From positions 45,700 through 109,699 of the forward strand of contig CAAEPH010000007.1 of assembly GCA_900757865.1 (NCBI GenBank): a DNA stretch of 64,000 nt. Direction: 5' to 3'. The position numbers and the translations under genes are program-made. The stretch is from an uncultured Sutterella sp. Lineage in GTDB: Bacteria > Pseudomonadota > Gammaproteobacteria > Burkholderiales > Burkholderiaceae_F. This document shows positions 53,727-62,744 of this stretch, piece after piece (position 1 is the first letter of the stretch; each line of letters starts with the position of its first letter). The notes beneath the pieces are model-generated. The model was given only the letters and a program-made list of their open reading frames with translations, was not told the DNA's origin and ran no database searches.

Positions 53727-54191
53727 ATGGGCAATGAACCAAAAAATGGGGACTATGTGGCCTATATTGAAGCCCTTCAGCGCGAGTCACTCTCACGCTT
53801 AACGCGCAGTGGCTTGAGTCCCATTGAGTCTGATCCCAATCTCGAAGCTCAACTCAACCCCGAAGTGCCTGTTGCTGAAATCTTTGAGCAGCCGAAAGAC
53901 ACAGCACCTCAAAAGAGGGCAACGTATTCGTTCAGAATCCAAAACCGTTTATCCCGATCAGGCAAACCATCCTCACAGCCAGTGAAGGCGGAGCGCAAAT
54001 CGGTCTTTGGTTTTAACCCGAGCGCCGTTAAGTTCTTTGGCATCGTGATCATGGGCTTCACGCTTTTTTCAACCATTCCCCTCATGAACGAAGGTCTGCT
54101 CACCTCAGACGACGATATCAAACGACTCGTAATCATCATGCTGGCGATTGGCTACGGGCTCTTTTCACTCGGTCACAAAAATGGTGGATAA
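53727..54191 (+). CDS. Small membrane protein with N-terminal GDYVAY motif, copy 1
   Basis: 154 residues, GGAGGG 9 bases before the ATG. N-terminus NEPKNGDYVAYIEALQ. A hydrophilic Pro/Arg-rich linker follows, then two membrane helices (about 100-120 and 133-149). Its neighbour at 54301-54666 shares the N-terminal motif and the two-helix C-terminus but little between, so they are diverged tandem copies. Not recognised. The motif would lie in the cytoplasm if the N-terminus is inside. Confidence 0.7.
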   Translation: MGNEPKNGDYVAYIEALQRESLSRLTRSGLSPIESDPNLEAQLNPEVPVAEIFEQPKDTAPQKRATYSFRIQNRLSRSGKPSSQPVKAERKSVFGFNPSAVKFFGIVIMGFTLFSTIPLMNEGLLTSDDDIKRLVIIMLAIGYGLFSLGHKNGG

Positions 54192-54300
54192 TAGACAGAT
54201 TGGGTGTTAATGAGGTTTGTCATTTCGCCTTTGGTCACGTCGCTGGTGGTCAACAGCGTACGTGGTGTGTGTTTTGTTTGTTTAGCCTTCCGTCTGTCTC

Positions 54301-54666
54301 ATGTCGAAAGCGTCTAGCCCAAAAGACGGTGACTACGTCGCCTATCTTCATCAACTGCAAGATCACAAAGACTCAGATCTTCATGAAGCGTCTGTGGACA
54401 AACAACCAGAACCTTCTGATAAGTCCAGTGCGAGCACTCATTTTGTTCACACAAGATCTGATAACCAGCCCATAGCGAAGTCTCAACCTTGGGTCGTAGG
54501 AAGTGGTATTCAGTTTTTGGGATTTGCGATTGTTGCCCTCACGTTGCTCGCCTCGGTCTTTATGCCTCCCTTTTGTGGGTGTTTTGGCATGGGATTCCCG
54601 CTACCACTCTTACTGATTGTTCTCGGATTTGGGCTCTTTTTCCTGGGCGTATCCTTGCGCAAGTGA
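54301..54666 (+). CDS. Small membrane protein with N-terminal GDYVAY motif, copy 2
   Basis: 121 residues. N-terminus SSPKDGDYVAYLHQLQ, matching copy 1 as PK-x-GDYVAY-x3-LQ. A short hydrophilic linker, then two membrane helices (about 65-85 with CGCFGMGF at the turn, and 97-117). No clear ribosome site before the ATG. It lies 109 bases after copy 1. Not recognised. Confidence 0.65.
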   Translation: MSKASSPKDGDYVAYLHQLQDHKDSDLHEASVDKQPEPSDKSSASTHFVHTRSDNQPIAKSQPWVVGSGIQFLGFAIVALTLLASVFMPPFCGCFGMGFPLPLLLIVLGFGLFFLGVSLRK

Positions 54667-54844
54667 TGGCGCTTAAGTGATGGTGCTTTCGTGTTTGCGA
54701 GCGATTCAAAGCCCTGCGCGACTCCTTTCGAGTTTTCTGCCCAACCTCCAAATAGAGTTTCCCAACTTAAATGCGCTTCAACGAGGTCGAAAACCTCGTT
54801 TTGTTTTCTTCACATTCCGACCGTATTGCTCACTTCATCGAGTT

Positions 54845-55747
54845 TCAAGGCTTCGCCTGAAACCATGCTGCTAGCCACCGCACCAATACGCCTCGACTCT
54901 GCGCTTCCAAAAAGAGCCCATCACGCATTCGCTCAAGACGCAACAGTCGCACAAAAAGCCGTTTGATTTCTGCGCGTGACAGCCCCTCCACGTTTGTTCC
55001 AAAGAGCATAGGCACGTCGTTAGGCGTTTCACGACTTTCTACGTTCTCCTTTGCGAGCACTTGCCAAAAGTCAAGCGTGGGTTTTGCGTACTTCACAAAC
55101 GTCAGACGATTGTCCGCGTCGCTCGTCCACTCGCCCACAGGGTGCTTGGCGACAAACGTTGCAAACACATGAAACGCTGCTTCGTCCGAGGCCTCGTTGG
55201 CTACGCATGTCTGTGCTTGCTGTTCACAGCCGCGCTCTTCTTGCGAATCCCGATCTACTGAGTTTCCTTCCTCAGACAAACTCAGCTGAGGCTCCGACTC
55301 GATTTCTTCACACTTCCTCCATCGTGATTCGGGTGAGGGTGTCGTTGAACCCTGCTCAACGCCCTGCTCGTCATCCGTTTCTGCCGACGTGGGTATTTCT
55401 TTCTGGGTTTTATCGCCGGGTTTGGGATATTTGCGCAGATTTTTAACGAGTTTGGCTTTCACAATCTCGTCGAGATTGAACCCCGCGCGATCGGCAAAAA
55501 GCACCGCGTAAATGATCACATCCGCGAGCTCCTCGGCCATGTGCTCGCGCTCCTCAGGACGGTCATCTTCGTGACCCGTCCACTGAAAGCACTCGAGCAA
55601 TTCGGCCGCTTCTAGCGTAATAGAAAGTGACAGATCTTTGAGATTGTGAAACGGTCGCCAGTGTCGGTCATCGCGAAAATCCGTGATCTCTTTAACCGTC
55701 TCTGCCGAAAGCGCATTGGGCTTGCCACTGTCGACCAAAAATCTCAT
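54845..55747 (-). CDS. MazG-like nucleotide pyrophosphohydrolase with C-terminal extra domain
   Basis: 300 residues, AGGAG 8 bases before the ATG. Residues about 15-115 are a MazG/dCTPase-type fold with the metal motifs EAAELLECF and EELADVIIYAV and the typical WRPFHNLKDLSLSITLEA start. It would hydrolyse NTPs or dNTPs to the monophosphate. A charged linker (about 120-190) leads to a second domain (about 195-300) with FHVFATFVAKHPVG and IKRLFVRLLRLERMRDG. That domain is unrecognised, with a faint resemblance to DUF6508-type proteins. Free-standing relatives are about 110-120 residues, so this is a fusion. It follows the gene at 55767-57137 by 19 bases. Confidence 0.8.
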   Translation of the reverse strand: MRFLVDSGKPNALSAETVKEITDFRDDRHWRPFHNLKDLSLSITLEAAELLECFQWTGHEDDRPEEREHMAEELADVIIYAVLFADRAGFNLDEIVKAKLVKNLRKYPKPGDKTQKEIPTSAETDDEQGVEQGSTTPSPESRWRKCEEIESEPQLSLSEEGNSVDRDSQEERGCEQQAQTCVANEASDEAAFHVFATFVAKHPVGEWTSDADNRLTFVKYAKPTLDFWQVLAKENVESRETPNDVPMLFGTNVEGLSRAEIKRLFVRLLRLERMRDGLFLEAQSRGVLVRWLAAWFQAKP

Positions 55748-55766
55748 GATCTCACTCCTACTTTCT

Positions 55767-57137
55767 TTAGTGCTCGAGCACCATCAACGCGGCAATGGTG
55801 TTGTCCGCGTTGAGCTTCACGGCATAGCGACGAGGACGGCCTTGCAAAATCAGATACTGGTCCACCGCCGATTGCACGCGTTTCATATCGTGGCGCAGGC
55901 GAGCCAGCGCTTCGTCGTGCTCGCGCTCCAATTCGTCAGCATCTTTTTTGATGTGTCCGAGAAGCGCCAACGCCTCGTCTTTGAGACCACGCCCCTGACG
56001 CTCCACCGTGTCGTAAGCGATGTTGCGAGCTTTCTCAAGCAGAGATCGCACATCGGGGAACGTTTCCACGTTGCGCGAAATGTTCGCGGAGCAATGAATC
56101 CCGTGCAAATAGGTGTCTCCACTCATGACACGCAAGAGCGACAAGGTGCGCAAAAAGAGCACCGACAGCTCACGCTCAATCATGTAGGCCACACAACTCG
56201 TGAGCGCCATGTCCGCTTCGCTCGCGGTGCGAATGTGCTTGGTCATCGCATCTAAATTCGCATCAATGCGATGGTTGATCGTATAGAGGCTCTGCGCAAG
56301 CTCATCAATGCGAGAGCATCGCTCTTGCGCTTTCCCGGGCGCCGCACCCACGCGGCGAATATCACGCACCAGGTCAAAAAGCTCGTCCCAGTGCTGTGTC
56401 CAAGCCAATCCCTGCACCGCCGGCACAAGCAACTTGGCGCGTGGCATCAACTGACGAATCGCTTGAAGTTCTTCTTCGAGCAAATCGTCGAGCTCGTGCT
56501 TTTTGTCCGTCGGGTTGCAGAGCTCCCAAAGGGCTTCCACATGGGGGACACTACCAAAGCCGTAGTCTTCCACGGGCATGGCGTCGCCCAGGGGCTTTAA
56601 ATCCTCTCCCAGGGCCATGATCATCAAATCCGCTGCCGTCGCATTGGGGTGCGGCATAAACCCTTCGCGGTACGCCCCTTCGATCATCGCCGAAAAGTTG
56701 AGCGCATAGACGTGACGAGAGAGCCCGTCGCCGGGGACCCGCGCGAGCGCCACATTACGGGCAAAGAGACCCTCTAGGGGCTTGAGCTCTTTATGGTCAA
56801 TGGATAACTCTCGGTAAAACGGCTCATCAATTTCGAGCGCACGTTGAATGAAGAGCTCGGCACTGCACGGGCTATCAGCGAGCGTCGTGATAGCTAGCAT
56901 CACTGGGCGTCTCACCCCCTGACGCTCTTTTGGTGGCTCCTTCACCTCAGGCGCTTTCTCACTCGTAAAGGCAGGTTGTTCCACACGACGCCCCACGCGC
57001 TCGACGCGGCGTCGAGGTCGGCGCAACGCCTCACGGCGCTTTTCGTTAAAGCGGCGATAGACCTGCCAAAAAATGCCTGCGGAACAAAAAACGACGCAAG
57101 CACCTAAAAGAAGCCAAGTTGTGAAGTCATTACCCAT
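55767..57137 (-). CDS. Membrane-anchored protein of unknown function, linked to the MazG fusion gene
   Basis: 456 residues. One N-terminal membrane helix (about 7-27, TWLLLGACVVFCSAGIF), then a very basic stretch (RRFNEKRREALRRPRRRVERVGRRVE) that should stay in the cytoplasm, and a large, mostly helical domain (about 75-456). No motif recognised. The N-in anchor and basic linker resemble ZipA-like topology, but the C-terminal part does not look like ZipA. It shares an operon with the MazG fusion. Confidence 0.6.
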   Translation of the reverse strand: MGNDFTTWLLLGACVVFCSAGIFWQVYRRFNEKRREALRRPRRRVERVGRRVEQPAFTSEKAPEVKEPPKERQGVRRPVMLAITTLADSPCSAELFIQRALEIDEPFYRELSIDHKELKPLEGLFARNVALARVPGDGLSRHVYALNFSAMIEGAYREGFMPHPNATAADLMIMALGEDLKPLGDAMPVEDYGFGSVPHVEALWELCNPTDKKHELDDLLEEELQAIRQLMPRAKLLVPAVQGLAWTQHWDELFDLVRDIRRVGAAPGKAQERCSRIDELAQSLYTINHRIDANLDAMTKHIRTASEADMALTSCVAYMIERELSVLFLRTLSLLRVMSGDTYLHGIHCSANISRNVETFPDVRSLLEKARNIAYDTVERQGRGLKDEALALLGHIKKDADELEREHDEALARLRHDMKRVQSAVDQYLILQGRPRRYAVKLNADNTIAALMVLEH

Positions 57138-57577
57138 GACACGCTCGAAATGTAGGCAAAAAGAGACAAAAAAGCGAAAATGCTAGATAGTTCTAAACAT
57201 AGCATAAACACCTCACGTTCGGGTTATCTCCCTTTCCTTTCGCACAGTGAAAATGTGTCTCTCGTTCGACTTTTATCAAACTTTCTCACTCAGGTTTTAG
57301 CTATGATTGAGGCTAGTGGAGACCGTTCAACGCGTTTTTTCCCCATTTTTTTATAGACGAGGCTTACACGACAATGCGCAGACCCAACGTTGATGATTGG
57401 GGAGAACAAAAACGAAAAGCCGAATCGATCTAGCCACCTGACCGACGACCTACGAAGCTCTGACGACCTCTGAGATACTTAGTCAGAATGAGCCACTTCG
57501 CTCTTCGTCGATAATGTCGAGCACAGTCACCCGAGTTGCCGTGCAACTCGTGAACTCCCCTCGACTAGGAGAAATTT
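57138..57577. other. Intergenic region between divergent unknown gene and aldo/keto reductase
   Basis: 440 bases. It presumably carries two promoters. T-rich around 57330-57352 and no hairpin of note. I see no RNA gene. Confidence 0.4.
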
Positions 57578-58432
57578 GTGTTCAATTCATTCCAAGATCG
57601 CTTTCAACTCACCGACAATGTGTCGATTCCCTGCATGAGCTTTGGCACCTGGCAGGTCCCTAACGACACGCCGCTGATTAGTGCGGTCTCGACAGCCATT
57701 CAACTCGGTTACCGCTCCTTTGACACCGCCCAGATTTACGGCAACGCCTCGGCCTTGGGGCGAGCGATTCGTGAGTCGGGTGTGCCACGCGAAGAGTTCT
57801 TTTTGACAAGCAAAGTGTGGGTGACGCACCGTCACCCCGCGGGTGTGCTTGAGGTGTTCCGTGACATGCTCGATCAGCTCAAGACCACGTACTTGGATAT
57901 GCTGATGATCCATTGGCCCGCTACGCAAGGTGAACCGATGATTTGGCAGAGCCAAAACGTAGGGACCTGGCGCGCCATGGAGTCGCTCTACGAGTCGGGT
58001 CAAGTGAGAGCCATTGGGGTCTCTAACTTTTTGCCACACCATCTCGTCCCGCTCATGGCACGCGCGCGTTATCGCCCCATGGTGAACCAGTTAGAGTTGC
58101 ACCCGGGGTACCCGCAAAACGCGACCACGAACTTCTGCTTTAAGCAGGGCATTGCGGTGCAGGCGTGGAGTCCGTTAGGCCGTGGGATGCTGCTTCGCAA
58201 CCCAATGCTCGCGGCCATGGCCGAGCAGTATCACGTGACGCCCGCACAGATTGCGTTGCGCTGGTCACTGCAGCGTGGCTTCCTCCCCATTGTGAAGTCG
58301 CTCGATATGCAGCACCAAAAGCAAAACATGGATGTCTTTAACTTTAAGCTCACCGACGAGGATATGCATACGCTCGATACAATGCCGCAGACCGCGTTCT
58401 CAGGACTGCATCCCGACACGGTCACGTTCTAG
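57578..58432 (+). CDS. Aldo/keto reductase
   Basis: 284 residues from a GTG at 57578, AGGAGA upstream. TIM-barrel NADPH-dependent reductase. The catalytic tetrad is present in FDTAQIYGN (Asp, Tyr), LTSKVW (Lys) and MIHWP (His). GVSNF and KSLDMQHQKQN mark the cofactor end. It is close to the 2,5-diketo-gluconate reductase/DkgA-like group. Substrate unknown. Monocistronic with its own terminator. Confidence 0.92.
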   Translation: MFNSFQDRFQLTDNVSIPCMSFGTWQVPNDTPLISAVSTAIQLGYRSFDTAQIYGNASALGRAIRESGVPREEFFLTSKVWVTHRHPAGVLEVFRDMLDQLKTTYLDMLMIHWPATQGEPMIWQSQNVGTWRAMESLYESGQVRAIGVSNFLPHHLVPLMARARYRPMVNQLELHPGYPQNATTNFCFKQGIAVQAWSPLGRGMLLRNPMLAAMAEQYHVTPAQIALRWSLQRGFLPIVKSLDMQHQKQNMDVFNFKLTDEDMHTLDTMPQTAFSGLHPDTVTF

Positions 58433-58455
58433 TCGTCCTTTCATTTCCGTCCTTT

Positions 58456-58489
58456 AAAAAGCTCAGTGTTCTCCCGCTGAGCTTTTTTG
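58456..58489 (+). terminator. Intrinsic terminator of the aldo/keto reductase gene
   Basis: AAAAAGCTCAG and CTGAGCTTTTT, a perfect 11-bp stem with a 10-base loop, followed by TG. Confidence 0.9.
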
Positions 58490-58883
58490 TTATTCACATC
58501 GACTCCTCACCTGTCAAGAGGGCCATTGGACGTAAGCACCATTCGCTATTCATTTTTGGAATAACGCATTCACCTCTGAGAGAAGTCTTATGGTGACTTT
58601 GCCGTGCTTTTCCCGTCGTCTTCAGCGCGCGCCTTAGGGCTCGGCCCCATCCCATCAGAGAGAGCTCCCCTCTCCCATCACGAGGCTAGGCTCCCTCCCC
58701 CTAACGTCCTACAATGACCTCGACTTTCTAGTAAACCATCCCCTTTAGGGTAGTCCTTAGTCGTTATATCAAAGAGGAATAACGCTTCACCCTAAAGCAT
58801 GAGGTTATGTGTTGGTCCTGGCAGCGCCTCTCCACCAGGCACAAAGCCACTCCCAACCCCTATTCACCAAAGGAAACCACGTC
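58490..58883 (+). promoter_or_regulatory. nap operon upstream region with repeated GGAATAACGC
   Basis: GGAATAACGC occurs at 58558-58567 followed by ATTCACC, and at 58776-58785 followed by TTCACC, a direct repeat 218 bases apart with one indel. The first copy is within a 15-mer also found at 33430-33444. CCCTTTAGGG at 58741-58750 is a near-palindrome. No good FNR or NarP/NarL consensus site was found by eye. The promoter of napD must lie here. Confidence 0.45.
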
Positions 58884-59153
58884 ATGAACTTTTCCGGCAT
58901 CTTGATCTCTTTTAAGTCAACCCCTGACATGCGCTCAGCGCTTGAGCACATTCAAGCGATCGATGGTGTCGAGATTTTCCAAGTGGACGAACCGTCTGCA
59001 CGTGCAATTGCCGTCATTGAAGCGGAAACGACGGGTGCAGAGGTGAGCGTCTTTGAAAAAATTCAAAAAGTCACGGGTGTTATGGACGTGAGTTTGGTGA
59101 ATCACTACTTTGGCGACGAACCCCAGCCCGGGGACCGTGGCGCCAATGCTTAA
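58884..59153 (+). CDS. napD: NapA maturation chaperone NapD
   Basis: 89 residues from ATG 58884, AAAGGA upstream. Ferredoxin-like fold with the family pattern SGILISFKSTPDMRSALEHIQ. It binds the NapA Tat signal peptide and delays export until the molybdenum cofactor is inserted. First gene of the nap operon, 32 bases before napA. Confidence 0.92.
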   Translation: MNFSGILISFKSTPDMRSALEHIQAIDGVEIFQVDEPSARAIAVIEAETTGAEVSVFEKIQKVTGVMDVSLVNHYFGDEPQPGDRGANA

Positions 59154-59185
59154 GTTTTTTAGTTCCTCTACCCCAAGGAGAATCA

Positions 59186-61924
59186 ATGATGACAACCCCT
59201 GTCAATGAAACTCGTCGTCGTTTATTAAAGAGCGGTGTGGCCGCCTCGGCTGCGATGTCGATCGGTATTCCTATCACCGTCAAGGGCCAGGAAGCTGCCA
59301 AAGTGGCCGATGATGGCATCGCCTGGCACAAAGGCGTGTGCCGCTTCTGCGGTACGGGCTGTGGCCTCAAAGTGGGCGTAAAGGATGGCCGTATTGTTGC
59401 CACCATGGGTGACCCGGACGCGCCCGTGAACCGTGGGCTTAACTGCGTGAAGGGCTACTTCAACGCCAAGATCATGTACGGCAAGGACCGTCTCACGCAG
59501 CCTCTGATGCGTATGAAGAACGGCAAGTTTGACAAACACGGCAAGTTCGAAGCGGTCTCCTGGGACGTCGCGCTCGACGAAATGGTTCGTCAGTTTAAGC
59601 GCGTCTACGACGCCAAGGGTCCGTCCGCGATCGGTCTTTGTGGCTCAGGTCAGTACACCATCCCTGAAGCGTACGTCGCGAGCAAACTCTGGAAAGCGGG
59701 TTTCCGCTCCAACAACATCGACCCGAACGCCCGTTTGTGCATGGCTTCCGCCGTGGTGGGCTTCTACCAGGTCTTCGGTATCGATGAACCCGCGAACAAC
59801 TACAGCGACATCGAAAAGAGCGATTTGACGCTCCTTTGGGGTAACAACATGGCTGAAGCCCACCCGGTGCTTTGGTCGCGTGTGGTGAGCCGTAAGCTCA
59901 CGCACAAAGATACCCGCATCGTCAACCTCACCACGTTCCGTAACGTGAGCTCGGACTTTGCCGACTTGACGATTATCTTCAAGCCCAACACCGACTTGGC
60001 GATTGCTAACTACTTGTTGCGCGAAATCGTTCGCCGTGACGTGGTCAATCACGACTTCGTGAACCGTCACTGCATTTTCGCGACCGGCGTCACCGACATC
60101 GGCTACGGGCTTCGCAATACCGACAAGTTTGCCTACCCGGCAGAAAAAGACGTCATGGCACGTCAGCTCAAGGTGAAACTCGACAAGTACGAAGCGCACG
60201 CTCAGGGTCGCACCGAAGGTGAAGAGGTTGAGCAAAAGAACGCCGGTGGCTCTGCGGGCAAACATTGGTCGATTTCGTTTGACGAATTTAAGAAAGGGAT
60301 CGAACCCTACACCCTCGACTTCGTGGCCGAACTCGCTAAGGGCGACGCGGACGAATCCCTCGAAGACTTCAAGAAGAAACTCCAAACCTTGGCTGACTGG
60401 GTTTGCGACAAGTCTCGCAACATGATGAGTTACTGGTGCATGGGCTTTAACCAGCATCAGCGCGGTGTGTGGGTGAACGAACTCGTTTACTCCATCCACT
60501 TGCTCTTAGGCAAGCACGGCTTGCCTGGTAACGGTGCGTTCTCCTTGACGGGTCAGCCCTCGGCTTGCGGTTCTGCGCGTGAAGTGGGTGCGTTCTCGCA
60601 TCGCTTGCCCTCTGACATGTTGGTCGCAAACCCCAAGCACCGCACCAAGACCGAAGGTCTTTGGAAGTTGCCTGAAGGCACCTTGAACCCCAAAGTGGGT
60701 ACGGATTTGATGGCCATCATGCGTGGCTTGGAAGACAAGTCGGTGAACTTTGTCTGGACGCAGGTCGTTAACATCTTCCAGTCCACTCCGAACAACACGC
60801 ACTGGATCAAGGCCGCTCGCGATCCGGAAAACTTCGTTGTAGTCTCCGACATCTACCCGACCTTCTCCGCGGGTGTGGCCGACTTGATTCTGCCGGCTGC
60901 CGCTCACTTTGAAAAGTGGGGTCTCTACGGTAACGGTGAACGTCGCACGCAAGCTTGGCACCAGCTCGTTGAAGCCCCGGGCGAAGCGCGTACCGACGTG
61001 TGGATGATGATGGAATTAGCCAAGCGCTTCACGATTGGTGAAACCTGGAAGCAGCAGCCCTTGAAGGGCGTGCCCGGTGACGCTCTGCCTGACGTGCTCG
61101 AAAAAGCCAAAGCCATGGGCTACAAGCCTGAAACGACGCTCTACGACGTGCTCTTTGCACCGAACAAGGATCGTCAAGCTCAGTGGCCTGACCCTCTCTA
61201 CAAGGGTGAATTGAACGCCACCGGCAAAGCCTTGGGTGAAAACTACTTCCCTGAAAAGGCGATGTTTAACGAATACCGTCAGTTCACGTTGGGTCACGGT
61301 CACGACTTGGCGGACTTCGATACGTATCAGTCCGACAAGGTTCGCGGTCTGCTCTGGCCGGTGGTCAATGGCAAGGAAACGCCGTACCGCTTTAACACCG
61401 AGTACGACCCCTATGCCAAGGAAGATAACCTCTTCTACGGCCCCTTGATGAAGGCCATCCCCGCGGGTGACTTGCGCGGTGTGACCGACGCTAAGGCGCA
61501 ACCTTTGGCCGGTAAGGCGAAGATCTTCTTCCGTCCGTACGCAGCTCCCGTCGAGCAGCCTGACGCTCAGTACGATTTGTGGCTCTCCACGGGTCGTATC
61601 CTAGAGCACTGGCACACGGGCTCCATGACGGATCGCGTGGAAGAGTTGCATCGCTCGGCTCCGTCGGCTGTGCTCTATATGCACCCCGAAGACGCCAAGG
61701 CGCGTGGGCTCAACCGTGGCGACATGGCCAAGGTCGTGAGTCGCCATGGTGAATGCGAAGCGGCGGTCGAAACGAAGCTTCGCAACATGATGCCGCGTGG
61801 CATGACCTGGTTGGCGTTCTTCGATCCGAAGGTGAAGACCAACGCCGTCGTCATTGACGCCGCGGACCCGATCTCACTTGAACCGGACTTCAAGAAGACC
61901 GCGGTCAAGGTCACCAAGGCCTAA
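59186..61924 (+). CDS. napA: Periplasmic nitrate reductase catalytic subunit
   Basis: 912 residues, AAGGAG upstream. Two adjacent ATG codons. Tat signal with RRRLLKSG at 10-17. A [4Fe-4S] cluster from Cys52, Cys55, Cys59 and Cys87. The molybdenum ligand is Cys185 in DPNARLCMAS, the nitrate reductase choice over selenocysteine. It reduces nitrate to nitrite at bis-MGD. Slightly longer than E. coli NapA, with a Glu/Lys-rich insertion at about 335-360 as in epsilonproteobacterial forms. Strong codon bias suggests high expression. Confidence 0.97.
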   Translation: MMTTPVNETRRRLLKSGVAASAAMSIGIPITVKGQEAAKVADDGIAWHKGVCRFCGTGCGLKVGVKDGRIVATMGDPDAPVNRGLNCVKGYFNAKIMYGKDRLTQPLMRMKNGKFDKHGKFEAVSWDVALDEMVRQFKRVYDAKGPSAIGLCGSGQYTIPEAYVASKLWKAGFRSNNIDPNARLCMASAVVGFYQVFGIDEPANNYSDIEKSDLTLLWGNNMAEAHPVLWSRVVSRKLTHKDTRIVNLTTFRNVSSDFADLTIIFKPNTDLAIANYLLREIVRRDVVNHDFVNRHCIFATGVTDIGYGLRNTDKFAYPAEKDVMARQLKVKLDKYEAHAQGRTEGEEVEQKNAGGSAGKHWSISFDEFKKGIEPYTLDFVAELAKGDADESLEDFKKKLQTLADWVCDKSRNMMSYWCMGFNQHQRGVWVNELVYSIHLLLGKHGLPGNGAFSLTGQPSACGSAREVGAFSHRLPSDMLVANPKHRTKTEGLWKLPEGTLNPKVGTDLMAIMRGLEDKSVNFVWTQVVNIFQSTPNNTHWIKAARDPENFVVVSDIYPTFSAGVADLILPAAAHFEKWGLYGNGERRTQAWHQLVEAPGEARTDVWMMMELAKRFTIGETWKQQPLKGVPGDALPDVLEKAKAMGYKPETTLYDVLFAPNKDRQAQWPDPLYKGELNATGKALGENYFPEKAMFNEYRQFTLGHGHDLADFDTYQSDKVRGLLWPVVNGKETPYRFNTEYDPYAKEDNLFYGPLMKAIPAGDLRGVTDAKAQPLAGKAKIFFRPYAAPVEQPDAQYDLWLSTGRILEHWHTGSMTDRVEELHRSAPSAVLYMHPEDAKARGLNRGDMAKVVSRHGECEAAVETKLRNMMPRGMTWLAFFDPKVKTNAVVIDAADPISLEPDFKKTAVKVTKA

Positions 61925-61967
61925 GCTTTCCCTCACTCGTCAGTTGTTCCTCAGGAAAACCATCATT

Positions 61968-62744
61968 ATGGGAAACTCCTCAGACAAAGGACTCACTCGG
62001 CGAGAGATCCTCACGCGGGCGGTAGAACTTTCTGCCGCCGGCGTGGTGGTCAGTCTCAGCTTTGGTCTGGTCACCGCACGTGACGTGAAAGCCCATTGGG
62101 TACCCCGGCCACCCGGGGCGCTCGATGGTAAAGCGTTCACGGCTGCGTGCTCACACTGTGGCCAATGTGTCACAGCCTGCCCCTACGACACCCTCAAGCT
62201 TGCTGCGCCGAGCGATCCTGCACCAAACGGCACCCCTTACTTTGAACCACGCGATGTACCCTGCTACATGTGCCACGACATTCCGTGCGTGAAAGCGTGT
62301 CCCACGGGCGCACTCGACCCGCTTTTAACCGAAATTGAAAAAGCACGTATGGGCGTGGCCCTGATCGACCCGGCCTCGTGCTTATCGTTTCAGGGGTTGC
62401 GCTGTGAGATTTGCTATCGCGAATGCCCCATCACGGAAAAAGCCATCGTGATCGAGGCACAACCTCGCGCACAAAGTAAGCACACGCTCTTTTTACCGGT
62501 CATCAAACCGGAACACTGCACAGGGTGCGGAGTGTGCGTCAAGAGCTGCCCCACGGACAAAGCCGCGATTCAAGTGGCAGACCGCGAGGCCGTCTTGGGC
62601 GAAATTGGTCGTCACTATCGACTCGGTTGGTTGGCACCAGACGACGCCAAGAACCAACACGATGCGCCCACCTCGTCCACGTCTGGGCCCGATAAACAAA
62701 AAGCGGGCGGACTTGATACGTTAAATGCGATCCGTTATGACTAA
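61968..62744 (+). CDS. napG: Ferredoxin-type protein NapG
   Basis: 258 residues from ATG 61968, AGGAAA upstream. Tat signal with TRREILTR. Four [4Fe-4S] motifs: CSHCGQCVTACP, CYMCHDIPCVKACP, a third over CLSFQGLRCEICYRECP, and CTGCGVCVKSCP. With NapH it passes electrons from quinol to NapAB. The upstream part of the frame overlaps napA and is not used. Its end overlaps napH. Confidence 0.95.
   Translation: MGNSSDKGLTRREILTRAVELSAAGVVVSLSFGLVTARDVKAHWVPRPPGALDGKAFTAACSHCGQCVTACPYDTLKLAAPSDPAPNGTPYFEPRDVPCYMCHDIPCVKACPTGALDPLLTEIEKARMGVALIDPASCLSFQGLRCEICYRECPITEKAIVIEAQPRAQSKHTLFLPVIKPEHCTGCGVCVKSCPTDKAAIQVADREAVLGEIGRHYRLGWLAPDDAKNQHDAPTSSTSGPDKQKAGGLDTLNAIRYD

Noticed and set aside
58490..58883. 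FNR or NarP/NarL sites before napD
   Set aside because: Candidates such as AGTCG-TTAT-ATCAA match only one half of the FNR consensus, and no TACYYMT pair was found.
59645..60499. 284-codon minus-strand frame opposite napA
   Set aside because: A shadow caused by strong codon bias in napA. NapA motifs are in the other strand.
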